Source of the DNA: Pseudomonadota bacterium
Lineage (GTDB): Bacteria; Pseudomonadota; Gammaproteobacteria; Steroidobacterales; Steroidobacteraceae
Direction of reading: 5' to 3'
Assembly (NCBI GenBank): GCA_037200975.1
Contig: JBBCGI010000001.1
Span: 2,604,001-2,668,000 of the forward strand
Length of the DNA stretch: 64,000 nt
Shown here: piece after piece, positions 26,228 through 34,411 of the stretch
Numbering within the stretch: the first letter of the stretch is position 1
How the letters are laid out: each line of letters opens with the position of its first letter
Program-made: the position numbers and the translations under genes
The notes under the pieces: model-generated
What the model saw: the letters and a program-made list of their open reading frames with translations, nothing else
Told to the model about the DNA's origin: nothing
Database searches by the model: none

Positions 26228-26916
26228 AGACTGCCAACCGTGAACTGCTGGACCGGCTCGCGGCGGAATACGTACTGGGCACGCTGCGATTTCGCGCGCG
26301 CCGGCGTTTCGAGCGCTGGCTGCTGTCGCCGCAGGTGGAGGCTCTGGTGAAGGCGTGGGAAGAAAGACTCTCGGGTCTCGAGCCGCCGCTCACGGCGATC
26401 GCGCCGCCGGCCACCGTGTGGCAGGGCATCGAGTCACGCCTCGAACTGCGCAAGCTCGGCCGCGCGCCGGTGGCGCGTTACCTCGCCCTTGCCGCGTCGC
26501 TGCTGTTCGTCGCGCTGCTCGGCGTGTTCGCCGTACAGCGGTTCGGCGGCACCGTCATCAAGGCGCCGCAGCTCGCGGCGACTCAGAAGGCGTTCATCCA
26601 GGCGGACCCGCAGACTATCTACTGGCGCGTCGAGCTGCTCGGCGACAACCAGGAGCTCAGCATGCACGTGCACGTGGTGCACGATCTGCCGCCGGGCAAA
26701 GCGCTCGAGTTGTGGGCGTTGACTGCGAGTGGCACGCCGGTGTCCCTGGGTCTGCTGCCGGTCACCGGCGACCACCACCGGGCCCTGAACCCCGCGCAGC
26801 GGTCCGCACTGCATGGCGCCAAGCAGTTGGCCGTCACCCTGGAGCCTGCCGGGGGCTCTCCAACGGGCTTGCCGACCGGTCCCGTGCTGCACGTCGCGCC
26901 GCTCCAGGCGGTGTGA
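26224..26916 (+). CDS. RskA-family anti-sigma factor
   Basis: This 230-residue protein has a cytoplasmic N-terminal anti-sigma helix bundle (about 1-80, beginning RELLDRLAAEYVLGTLRFRA), one membrane span (about 86-105) and a periplasmic RskA domain (about 115-228; VHVVHDLPPGKALELWAL). It should hold the upstream sigma factor at the membrane until a periplasmic signal releases it. The GTG at 26224 overlaps the sigma stop. No conserved His-x3-Cys-x2-Cys zinc site is visible, so the RskA type rather than ZAS is preferred. Confidence 0.9.
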   Translation: MKTANRELLDRLAAEYVLGTLRFRARRRFERWLLSPQVEALVKAWEERLSGLEPPLTAIAPPATVWQGIESRLELRKLGRAPVARYLALAASLLFVALLGVFAVQRFGGTVIKAPQLAATQKAFIQADPQTIYWRVELLGDNQELSMHVHVVHDLPPGKALELWALTASGTPVSLGLLPVTGDHHRALNPAQRSALHGAKQLAVTLEPAGGSPTGLPTGPVLHVAPLQAV

Positions 26917-27004
26917 ACTCGTTCGCAATCCGGCACTTACGGGTGCCCGCATTCTGAGAGCCGTGCACAGTCGCGCTGCAGCGTGAGTGCTTAAAGTAAA
27001 ACCC

Positions 27005-30000
27005 ATGAGAGAGCCGTCGGTCAGCGGCATCCGCGGCCGCCAGAGCCGTGGATGTCTTTTTGCGTTGCTGTTGCTCGCGCTGTGCGGCGCGAACACCGCG
27101 TTCGCGCAGACCATATCGCTCTACAAGCGCGACACCGGCAACATCAATTTCGTCACCACCGGCGGTTCGCTGCGCAGCGCACCGAACACGACCAACGCCT
27201 GCTCCATCAACACGACGAGCACGCAGAATCTCTCCGGCATCCCCGCCCTGCGTACGGTGCGCAACGCGTACCTGTATTGGGGCGGCTCGGGGAACTCGGC
27301 CGACACCAGCGTCACGCTGAATGGCACCACCGTCACCGCGACGCGCACTTTCGCCCGTACGTTCAACAACGGCACCGCGTTCAATTTCTTCGGCGCCTTT
27401 GCCGATGTCACCAGCCTCGTCCCCGGCAACGGCAGTTATACGTTCGGCGGGCTCACCGTCAGCACCGGCACGCCATGGTGCGGATCCGAGGCCGTGGTCG
27501 GCGGCTGGTCGCTGGTCGTGGTGTACGAAGGCGCGGCCGAGCGCCTGCGCGCCATCAACATCTACGACGGCCTCGACTATTTCTACGGCAGCCAGATGAC
27601 GCAGACGCCGAGCGGCTTCCGTGTACCCGCGACGAACATCGACGGCCGCATCGCGGTCTTCACGCTCGAGGGCGATCCGCAGAATTCCACCGCCTCGGGC
27701 GGCGTCAGCGAAGCGCTGCGATTCAACGGCACGCTGCTCGACGACGGCCTCGTACCGGCCGGCAGCGACCCGGTCGTGCAGCAGTTCGACGGCACCATCA
27801 GCAGCGCCGGCAGCGTCACGAGTTACGGCATCGACGTCGACCAGTACGACGTGAGCGCGCTGCTTGCGCCCGGGCAGACCAGCGCCACCACGGTCTACTC
27901 CGCGGGCGCGGACCTCGTGCTGCTGATGGCGCAGGTGGTCAGTGCGACCTCCGATCCGGCGGTGGACCTGGGCGTCACGGCGTCGCATACGGGCACGTTC
28001 ATATCCGGCGCCACCGGGCAGTACACGATCACCGTGTCGAACGGCTCCGGCCCGAACATCGAGCGCGAAGACAACATCGTCACGGTCAAGGACACCTTGC
28101 CCGCCGGGCTCACGTTCAATTCCGCGACCGGCACGGGCTGGACCTGCGCCGCCGTCGCGCAGGTGATCACCTGCACCCACGCGCCGATTCTCAACGAAGG
28201 CGCGTCGTTGCCGCCGATCACGCTGACCGTGAACGTGCTGGAAGCCGCGGCCGCGTCCGTGACGAACACCGTCACCGTGAGCTCTGCGAGCTACGACTCG
28301 AACGCCGCGAACGACACGGCCACCGACGTGACCGCGACGATCGACCCGAACGTGTCTACCTCGACCAAGACGGTGGTGGACATCAACGGTGGCGAAGCCT
28401 CTCCGGGCGACATCCTGCGTTACACCGTGACGCTCAAGGAGTCCGCTGGCGGCCAGGCGATCAACGTCTCGGTGGTCGACAGCATTCCGGACAACACGAC
28501 GTTTGCCGGCTTTGTCTCGGTGCCCGTTGGCGCGACCACCGCGTTCGCACCGGCCCCGGCCGGCGCCAACAACAATGGCCAGATCACGGTGTCGGGCATT
28601 ACCGTACCGGCGAGCGGCCAGGCGGCCGTGGTGTTCGACGTGACCGTCGTGGCCGGCACCGCGCCCGGCGAGACGATCGACAACACGGCCGTCGTCAACA
28701 ATCCATTCGGTCCCGAGAACAGTCCGGCGGCGCCACAGCTGGTCGTGAATCCCTCGCTGATTCCAGCCGCGGGCGTGAAATTCCTGTACCTGCGCCGCAC
28801 GGCCGGCGGCGTGCGTTCGCTGTCGCGCGTGCGCCCAACTACCGCCGATACCACGGAGTCCGTGGCCGCCAACGGCAACGACACCTGGGTCATCGCGCCG
28901 GCGCTGCAGAAAAACCTGGTCGTGCCGGCGGGCAACATTCCCGTGCGCCTGTGGTTGTCGCGTAATGGCGGTACCGGCGCGCGCAACATCACCGTGACGC
29001 TGGCCTCGAGCGCGGGTGGCCTCAGCGTCTCGCAGACGTTGTCGATCAATCCCAACAACAGCACCACCGCGCCGGCGCTCGCGAGCTTCACGCTCAACAA
29101 TACGGTGTTGCGCACCGTACCCGCGGGCGCGACCTTGACGCTGACCGTGGCCAATGCCGGCAACAATGCTTTCAACGTCTGGCCCAACGGCAACGGCGGC
29201 GCCACGGGCGGTGTGCCCAACAACTCGCGCGTCGAGCTGAACACGACCACCGTCATCAATGTCGACAGCGTGCAGATGTTCAGCGCCGCCTGGAACGGCG
29301 GCGCGGTGCAGACGACCTTTTATCCCGGTACCAGCGTGTTCGTGCGCGCGACGGTCGGCGATCCGTTCGGCAGCTTCGACATCGCGGGGGCCGCGGTCTC
29401 GATCGTCGACCCGGCCAACGTCGCACAGGTCAACAACGTGGCGATGACGGCGCAGGGAGCGGCGGCCGGTTGCGGACTCACGACGTCGCCGACCTGCGTG
29501 CTGCAGTATCAATACACCGTGCCGGCGTCGCCGGCGCTCGGCGGCTGGACCGTGCGCGTGACGGCGAACGAGGGTGTCGAGGGCACCGTGACGGATCTCG
29601 GTGTCGGCAGCTTCATCGTGGCGATGCCGCAGCCGTCGATCACGATGGTGAAGACCTCGTCGGTGCTTTCGGATCCCACGGGCAGCGCGGTGCCGAAGCG
29701 TATTCCCTTGTCGGTGATCCAGTACGACATCAGCGTGACCAACAGCGGGCCCGGCACCGTGGACGCGAATACGCTGGTCATCACCGATGCGGTACCGGCG
29801 GGCGCCACGATGTACGTGTCGACGACGCCGGCGAACCCGGTGGTGTTCACGAATGGGGTGGGCGCGAACGCCAGCGGGCTCACGTTCGTTTATGCGGGCA
29901 ACGTGTCGTATTCGTCGGTAGGCGCGAGCGGACCGTGGACGTACACACCGGTGCCCGATGTGAACGGCTACGACGCGAATGTGAAGGCCGTGCGCGTCGC

Positions 30001-30076
30001 GCCGGGCGGGATCATGAGCGCCGCGGGCACCGGAAACCCGACGTTTACCGTGCAATTCCGCGTGCGGGTCAACTAG
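27005..30076 (+). CDS. Large secreted protein with DUF11 repeats
   Basis: The 1023-residue protein has a signal peptide (about 1-35, ending AFAQ) and an N-terminal beta domain (about 40-310; YLYWGGSGNSADTSVTLNG, later a CGSEAVVGGWSLVVVYE core). At least two DUF11 domains follow (about 320-430 and 445-580; patterns like GQYTITVSNG and DTLPAGLTF), then a spacer and a third DUF11-like domain near the end (about 885-1020; SVIQYDISVTNSGPGTVDANT). No LPXTG, PEP-CTERM or autotransporter end is present, so the release or anchoring route is unclear. It lies 88 bp after the anti-sigma gene and is probably co-regulated. Start alternatives at 26987 and 27005 are both weak. Confidence 0.82.
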   Translation: MREPSVSGIRGRQSRGCLFALLLLALCGANTAFAQTISLYKRDTGNINFVTTGGSLRSAPNTTNACSINTTSTQNLSGIPALRTVRNAYLYWGGSGNSADTSVTLNGTTVTATRTFARTFNNGTAFNFFGAFADVTSLVPGNGSYTFGGLTVSTGTPWCGSEAVVGGWSLVVVYEGAAERLRAINIYDGLDYFYGSQMTQTPSGFRVPATNIDGRIAVFTLEGDPQNSTASGGVSEALRFNGTLLDDGLVPAGSDPVVQQFDGTISSAGSVTSYGIDVDQYDVSALLAPGQTSATTVYSAGADLVLLMAQVVSATSDPAVDLGVTASHTGTFISGATGQYTITVSNGSGPNIEREDNIVTVKDTLPAGLTFNSATGTGWTCAAVAQVITCTHAPILNEGASLPPITLTVNVLEAAAASVTNTVTVSSASYDSNAANDTATDVTATIDPNVSTSTKTVVDINGGEASPGDILRYTVTLKESAGGQAINVSVVDSIPDNTTFAGFVSVPVGATTAFAPAPAGANNNGQITVSGITVPASGQAAVVFDVTVVAGTAPGETIDNTAVVNNPFGPENSPAAPQLVVNPSLIPAAGVKFLYLRRTAGGVRSLSRVRPTTADTTESVAANGNDTWVIAPALQKNLVVPAGNIPVRLWLSRNGGTGARNITVTLASSAGGLSVSQTLSINPNNSTTAPALASFTLNNTVLRTVPAGATLTLTVANAGNNAFNVWPNGNGGATGGVPNNSRVELNTTTVINVDSVQMFSAAWNGGAVQTTFYPGTSVFVRATVGDPFGSFDIAGAAVSIVDPANVAQVNNVAMTAQGAAAGCGLTTSPTCVLQYQYTVPASPALGGWTVRVTANEGVEGTVTDLGVGSFIVAMPQPSITMVKTSSVLSDPTGSAVPKRIPLSVIQYDISVTNSGPGTVDANTLVITDAVPAGATMYVSTTPANPVVFTNGVGANASGLTFVYAGNVSYSSVGASGPWTYTPVPDVNGYDANVKAVRVAPGGIMSAAGTGNPTFTVQFRVRVN

Positions 30077-30222
30077 GCCATTTCGCCGGGTTTGCGCACC
30101 GCACATTGCACCGGATCGAAGCGATTTCGGCCCGAGTGCACTCATCCTGGGACGTCATTCTCCAGACAGGCTGTCAAACGGCCGATTTGCGCCTTTGCCC
30201 GCCGGATTTGGGATTTTTGGAG

Positions 30223-30239
30223 TTGGCACGGCGATTGCT
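30223..30239 (+). promoter_or_regulatory. Sigma-54 (RpoN) promoter, consensus match
   Basis: TTGGCACGGCGATTGCT fits the consensus exactly, with GG (30225-30226) and GC (30237-30238) 10 nt apart. The predicted start, near 30250, coincides with the first base of the CGTCTG stem of the downstream unit. The nearest protein start is more than 230 bp away and behind a terminator, so the promoter should serve the short unit at 30250-30338. Confidence 0.85.
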
Positions 30240-30249
30240 TTATCTAGAT

Positions 30250-30338
30250 CGTCTGCGGAATGTTCTCCTCCCCCCTCGTGAGACTTTTTGCTGGACAGAC
30301 GCGTACAGGAACGGAAGGGCCTGTACGCGTTTTTTTTT
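30250..30338 (+). ncRNA. Candidate ~89-nt sigma-54-dependent small RNA with anti-Shine-Dalgarno stretch
   Basis: The unit starts at the predicted sigma-54 start and ends at an intrinsic terminator with a nine-U tail, as Hfq-type sRNAs do. CGTCTG (30250-30255) can pair with CAGACG (30296-30301), closing a loop that exposes CTCCTCCCCCCT (30265-30276), which is complementary to purine-rich ribosome binding sites. There is no plausible reading frame. I know of no named family matching it. The alternative is a short leader attenuated before the palindrome at 30343, but no suitable gene follows closely. Confidence 0.6.
30299..30338 (+). terminator. Perfect intrinsic terminator
   Basis: ACGCGTACAGG (30299-30309) pairs perfectly with CCTGTACGCGT (30320-30330) around a 10-nt loop, followed by an unbroken run of T through 30338. 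It is one of the strongest terminator structures in the window and ends the short sigma-54 unit. Confidence 0.92.
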
Positions 30339-30342
30339 GCCT

Positions 30343-30414
30343 GCGGAAAAGGGGACATGCCTATTTATGAAAAAGGGGACCCTTCTTCATAAATAGGCAT
30401 GTCCCCTTTTCCGC
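30343..30414. repeat. Palindromic element (GGGGACATGCCTATTT type) between tandem genes
   Basis: The 29-nt arms (30343-30371 and 30386-30414) are perfect reverse complements beginning GCGGAAAAGGGGACATGCC. The 14-nt centre repeats AAAGGGGAC once more. It is one of two elements here not at a convergent junction: both flanking protein genes run forward, although the terminator at 30299 lies just upstream. Confidence 0.9.
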
Positions 30415-30471
30415 GCGGCGAGGTAATGCCGTCTGACCGCGCGCGGCGGGCACGCTGCCTAGAGTCGGGCG

Positions 30472-30945
30472 ATGCGTACCCTGATCGTCAGCCTCTTGTC
30501 GCTCGTCGTGGGCGTCGCCGCGGCATCCAACTATCGCGATGTGCAGAAGGCGGTCACCGACGACACGCTGCTGCAATCCGCCGGTGTCACGCCGACGGAA
30601 GCGAAGCTGCGCGAGCAATGCTCCGCGGCGGTGGTCGAGACCGACGATCCGCCGGAGTTCTTCAACTGCGTGTACGTGCAGACGGAGAAGGACCTCAATC
30701 TGTTCGCCCTCGAAGACGGCTATCTCATCTCCGAGCTGCAGCTGACGCTCACCAACATGGACGGCGTTGCCCTGCAGCACATGGGCAAATACAACCAGGT
30801 GCAGATCTTCAGCGGCAACCGGGTCGCGGCGTTCTACATCCACGGCACGCGCTGGATCGATCCGGAGCGGACGCAGGCGGTGTACGAGTGGCTCAAGGGC
30901 CATGGCGTGCGGGAGCGCCCGCCGCGCAATTGGATCGGGCCGTAG
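30472..30945 (+). CDS. Secreted hypothetical protein
   Basis: This 157-residue protein has a signal peptide (about 1-18, ending VAAAS). The mature part has two cysteines (in REQCSAA and FFNCVYV) that may form a disulphide, and a C-terminal WLKGHG...RPPRNWIGP tail. I do not recognise the family. The gene is followed by a strong sigma-70 promoter for the AAA ATPase gene, so it is probably its own unit. Confidence 0.65.
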   Translation: MRTLIVSLLSLVVGVAAASNYRDVQKAVTDDTLLQSAGVTPTEAKLREQCSAAVVETDDPPEFFNCVYVQTEKDLNLFALEDGYLISELQLTLTNMDGVALQHMGKYNQVQIFSGNRVAAFYIHGTRWIDPERTQAVYEWLKGHGVRERPPRNWIGP

Positions 30946-30974
30946 GAGTTTCCCGAAATAATCGGCGTCGCCGC

Positions 30975-31002
30975 TTGACAGCCACACAAACGCGCCTACA
31001 AT
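30975..31002 (+). promoter_or_regulatory. Strong sigma-70 promoter upstream of the AAA ATPase gene
   Basis: TTGACA (30975-30980) and TACAAT (30997-31002) are separated by 16 bp. This is a near-consensus housekeeping promoter with expected start about 31009. The first good ribosome binding site is more than 200 nt downstream. Confidence 0.75.
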
Positions 31003-31008
31003 GCGCGC

Positions 31009-31232
31009 CCCTGTGAATCCTAACTACTCCAATTCGCACTTTTCGCATGCGCTGGCGGCACCGCCGGCGAAGCGTTCGTATGCGGACGATATGGAACACG
31101 GCTAGCTCTTCGCGAACGGAGGGCCTGCCAAAGGCCGCCCTCCGGAAAGTCTCTCAACGAGGCCCCGGTCGGCAGTCGCCCCCGGGGCCTCGTCATTTGG
31201 AGCGACGCCCCCGCGCCAGAGAGAACAGAGAA
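31009..31232 (+). promoter_or_regulatory. Structured 5' leader of the AAA ATPase gene, or a separate RNA
   Basis: The ~224-nt leader contains three hairpins: GGCGG/CCGCC (about 31051-31062), GGAGGG/CCCTCC (about 31121-31142), and an 11-bp perfect stem CGAGGCCCCGG/CCGGGGCCTCG (31158-31192) followed by TCATTT. The last resembles an attenuator with a short U-tract. The stretch is open in the AAA reading frame from an ATG at 31047, but the implied peptide is Arg-rich and low complexity, so I treat it as untranslated. No known riboswitch was recognised. Confidence 0.45.
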
Positions 31233-32333
31233 ATGTCGATCTACAAACTGCCGGCGGAGCGCGAAAGCCGCGCCGCGGCCACTGCGAGCCTCAGCGTCAC
31301 GCTGCAGGAAGACATGTACAACCTGGGCGACGCCATCGTGCGGGCGCGCGCCGCGCAGGGCTGCGAGTTCGACTTGCGGCAACTGCCGGTGCATCGTCGG
31401 CTGCGCTGGTCCGTGCGCCGGAAACTCACGGATTTCTTCGACGATCTCGCGCTCGATGCCGCGTTCGTTGCGCATCGCGCGCGCGAAGGTGTCGTGCTGC
31501 TCGCCGCGCCCGGCGTGTTCGTCCACGCGCAGGGACACAGCAAGGGCAGCTACAGCTCGTGCTGGTTCTCGCTGTGGGCCGAAAGCCGTGTGCGAGCCGA
31601 GGAGGTGATCGCGCAGCTCGAGACGATCGCCGCGGAAACCCGCATGCACGACGAGACCTTCACGCTCGACTGGCAATTCACCAACAGCGGCGGCGAACTG
31701 CGCAGCGCGTCGTTCCAGGAGCTGGCCGATCCGCTGCTGCTCGACGAAGCCTATCCATCGCTCGGAATGCCGGCGCAGCAGTTCATCGCCAGATACCTCG
31801 ATGCGTCGGAGTGTGTGTTGATCCTGTTAGGCCCGCCGGGCACGGGAAAGACACGCCTGGTGCGCGCAATCCTTTCGGAAGTCTCGCGCCGCAAGGGCGA
31901 GAACGCCGAAGTCATGTACACCGCGGACAAGCGCGCGTTGCAGAGCGACGAGATCTTCGTCGAATTCATCACCGGATCGCACGACGCGTTCGTGATCGAA
32001 GACACCGATCATCTGCTCAAGGCGCGCACCAGCGGCAACGAGGAGATGCACCGGTTCCTCGCGATCGCCGATGGAGTGGCGCGTTCGCAGGGCCGCAAGA
32101 TCATCTTCACGACGAACCTGCCGAACGTCACGGACATCGACGACGCGCTGGTTCGCCCGGGGCGTTGTTTCGCGGTGCAGAACCTGCGCAGCCTCGCCGC
32201 GGATGAAGCGCTGCGGCTGGCCGGGAAAATCTGTGCAAATGACGCGGTGAAGGCGACGCGAGCGGCGGAGGTACTGCGTGCGATGGATGCGCGTTGTTAT
32301 TCGGTCGCGCAGGTGTATCGCGCCTGCATCTGA
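31233..32333 (+). CDS. BCS1-like AAA+ ATPase
   Basis: The 366-residue protein has an N-terminal domain of unknown type (about 1-165) and a AAA+ module (about 180-360): Walker A GPPGTGKT (200-207), Walker B-like AFVIEDTDHLL, sensor-1 IIFTTNLPN and the arginine-finger segment RPGR. The order resembles BCS1-type AAA proteins, without a transmembrane helix. It may remodel or unfold a protein partner; none is obvious nearby. The ATG at 31233 follows a weak GAGAACAGAGA site. The stop lies in a palindrome shared with the facing gene. Confidence 0.85.
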   Translation: MSIYKLPAERESRAAATASLSVTLQEDMYNLGDAIVRARAAQGCEFDLRQLPVHRRLRWSVRRKLTDFFDDLALDAAFVAHRAREGVVLLAAPGVFVHAQGHSKGSYSSCWFSLWAESRVRAEEVIAQLETIAAETRMHDETFTLDWQFTNSGGELRSASFQELADPLLLDEAYPSLGMPAQQFIARYLDASECVLILLGPPGTGKTRLVRAILSEVSRRKGENAEVMYTADKRALQSDEIFVEFITGSHDAFVIEDTDHLLKARTSGNEEMHRFLAIADGVARSQGRKIIFTTNLPNVTDIDDALVRPGRCFAVQNLRSLAADEALRLAGKICANDAVKATRAAEVLRAMDARCYSVAQVYRACI

Positions 32334-32421
32334 ATTAAAGGGGACATGCCTATTTATCGAAATCGCTCATCCGAGATCAGGTGGTGCGGACCGATAAATA
32401 GGCATGTCCCCTTTAATTCAG
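32330..32421. repeat. Palindromic element (GGGGACATGCCTATTT type) between convergent genes
   Basis: The 30-nt perfect arms (32330-32359 and 32392-32421) start CTGAATTAAAGGGGACATG, with a 32-nt centre. Both facing genes end inside the arms but use different frames of the same arm sequence: the plus gene reads TGA at 32331-32333, the minus gene reads AAT-TAA with TAA at 32413-32415. Confidence 0.92.
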
Positions 32422-32823
32422 GTGCAGGCGATAGAAGACGACGTATTCGCCTTCGCCCGGATCGACCTCGAGGCACCAGCCGTTGTCGCGTTTGCTGCGA
32501 TAGAGGTTCTCCGCGATCCACCCGACCACCGGTGTGCGGCGCAATTCCGGCGTGAGCAGGCGCGCGCGCATGTCGCTGTTCCTGGGCCAGGTGAGCGGGG
32601 CGAGGCCCGGGGTCAAGTCGAGAAACTGGAAGGATTCGACGTTATCCGGCTTGCGATCGCGGCGGCGCGCCTGGTACGCGAGCTCGATATCCTGCGCGTG
32701 CGGAATCTGCATCGGTGCCCGCGTGGCGGCCGGGCGTTCGTTGCGATCGTCGCCGGCACAGGCGAGCGAGCCCGCCCCTAACAGGCAAAGCGCGAACCCG
32801 AAGAAGCGATCCCGGAGGACCAT
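32413..32823 (-). CDS. Small lipoprotein of unknown function
   Basis: This 136-residue protein has a lipoprotein signal with lipobox SLAC (Cys about residue 22) followed by Ala-Gly-Asp-Asp; the Asp at +3 does not by itself fix inner-membrane retention. The mature part contains YQARRRDRKPDNVESFQFLD and a C-terminal WCLEVDPGEGEYVVFYRLHLN beta hairpin. I recognise no family. It is divergent from the AGCS symporter gene. Confidence 0.7.
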   Translation of the reverse strand: MVLRDRFFGFALCLLGAGSLACAGDDRNERPAATRAPMQIPHAQDIELAYQARRRDRKPDNVESFQFLDLTPGLAPLTWPRNSDMRARLLTPELRRTPVVGWIAENLYRSKRDNGWCLEVDPGEGEYVVFYRLHLN

Positions 32824-32973
32824 CTCGAACGACCTCGTGCGGATGTCGATGGCGCAGGTTAGAAGCCGTCGCGGCGCGCTCGCAATAGGTGGAAACGTAA
32901 ATCGGGAGAAAGCGTCGAGGCGCGCATCCCTTTCGCCAAACAAGTCGCGATTCTTGCGGTTTGACAGGTTCCA

Positions 32974-34410
32974 ATGAACCATAATCCGCCACTTATGAAT
33001 CTCGACGAAACCATAAACGCATGGTTGGCGCCGGTCGCCGACTGGTTCGGAAAAGTGGTCTTCTTCTCGATCCCCGTGCACGGCGCGCCGCTGCCGTTGA
33101 TTCTCGTCTGGCTGATCATGGGCGGCATCGTCTGCACGCTGGCATTCCGCTTCGTGAATCTGCGCGGCTTCAAACACTCGTTGCAGGTCATTCGCGGCGA
33201 CTACTCGGATAAATCGCATCCGGGCGAGGCGACGCCATTCCAGGCCTTGAGCACGGCAGTGTCTGGAACGGTCGGACTCGGCGCCATCGGCGGCGTGGCA
33301 GTCGCGGTCACGCTGGGTGGCCCGGGCGCCGCATTCTGGATGGTGGTCGCGGGATTCCTCGGCATGAGCACCAAGTTCGCCGAGGTCACGCTCTCGGTGA
33401 AATACCGCAAGGTGCGGCCCGACGGCACGGTATCGGGCGGCGCGATGTACTACGTCCCCGTGGCGCTCGAACGCCGCGGCATGCCGCGGCTGGGCAAATT
33501 TCTCGCGGGCTTTTTCTGCGTGGCGGCGGTGGGCGGTTCGCTCACCATCTTCCAGGTCAACCAGGCGTACGCGCAGTTTCACGCGGTCACGGGTTTCGAC
33601 CACGGCTTCGTGTTCGGCCTGGTCATCGCGGTGTGGATCGGCATCGTCCTGTTCGGCGGCGTGCAGCGCATCGTCAAATGGACCGACAAACTATCGCCGT
33701 TCATGTGCCTGCTCTATGTGGTCGCGGCGCTGGTGGTGTTAGGCGCGAACTACTCGCGTGTTCCCGACGCGCTGGTGAGCATCGTGCGCGGCGCGTTCGA
33801 TGCGGACGCGGTGACGGGCGGTATCGTCGGCGCGTTGATCCAGGGATTTCGCCGCGCGTTCTTCGCTAACGAGGCGGGGCTCGGCTCCGCGCCGATGGCG
33901 CACGCGACGGTGCGCACCAACGAGCCCATGTCGCAGGGCTTCGCCGCGTTGATGGAGCCGTTCCTCGACACGGTCATCATCTGCCTGCTGACGGCGCTGG
34001 TGGTCGTCGTGACCGGCGTGAACGAAACCAGCTCGAGTGAAGGCATCGCGTTGACGTCGGATGCCTTCGCCACCGTGGTCCCGTGGTTTCCGATCGTGCT
34101 GGCGGTGGTCGCGATCCTGTTTGCGCTGTCCACGGTGTTGTCGTGGGGCTACTACGGCGAACAGGCCTGGACGTGGCTGTTCTCCGAACGCTACTCCAGC
34201 CGTGTGGCATACCGGCTGTTCCTGTGCTCGGTGCTGTCGGTCGCGGGTACGCTCAAGCTCAGCCAGATCGTCAACATCGTCGATTCGCTGAATTTCAGCA
34301 TGGCGATCCCGAACCTGATCGCGGTCTATCTATTGATACCGGAGCTGCGCGCGGACCTGGCCAGCTACTGGCAGCGCGTCGTGCTCAAGCGCTCCGTGGG
34401 GAAAACCTAG
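32974..34410 (+). CDS. Sodium:alanine/glycine symporter (AGCS family)
   Basis: The 478-residue inner-membrane protein has about ten spans and the AGCS hallmarks: GTVGLGAIGGVAVAVTLGGPGAAFWM near residue 90, SVKYR, GGAMYYV, RAFFANEAGLGSAPMAHA near residue 295. It should import alanine or glycine with sodium. The start is 32974 or 32995 (MNLDET). A palindrome GGTTC-CAAT-GAACC (32967-32980) overlaps the first ATG directly after a TTGACA, so this region may be an operator/promoter and the second ATG the true start. One base separates its stop from the next gene. Confidence 0.93.
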   Translation: MNHNPPLMNLDETINAWLAPVADWFGKVVFFSIPVHGAPLPLILVWLIMGGIVCTLAFRFVNLRGFKHSLQVIRGDYSDKSHPGEATPFQALSTAVSGTVGLGAIGGVAVAVTLGGPGAAFWMVVAGFLGMSTKFAEVTLSVKYRKVRPDGTVSGGAMYYVPVALERRGMPRLGKFLAGFFCVAAVGGSLTIFQVNQAYAQFHAVTGFDHGFVFGLVIAVWIGIVLFGGVQRIVKWTDKLSPFMCLLYVVAALVVLGANYSRVPDALVSIVRGAFDADAVTGGIVGALIQGFRRAFFANEAGLGSAPMAHATVRTNEPMSQGFAALMEPFLDTVIICLLTALVVVVTGVNETSSSEGIALTSDAFATVVPWFPIVLAVVAILFALSTVLSWGYYGEQAWTWLFSERYSSRVAYRLFLCSVLSVAGTLKLSQIVNIVDSLNFSMAIPNLIAVYLLIPELRADLASYWQRVVLKRSVGKT

Positions 34411-34411
34411 A

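Noticed and set aside
31047-31232. In-frame N-terminal extension of the AAA ATPase
   Set aside because: The peptide is Arg/Pro-rich with no domain and passes through strong hairpins; the ATG at 31233 gives a normal N-terminus.
32961-32990. TTGACA...CATAAT as a promoter for the AGCS symporter gene
   Set aside because: The spacing is only about 13-14 nt, too short for a normal sigma-70 promoter; kept only as a possible operator note in the gene entry.
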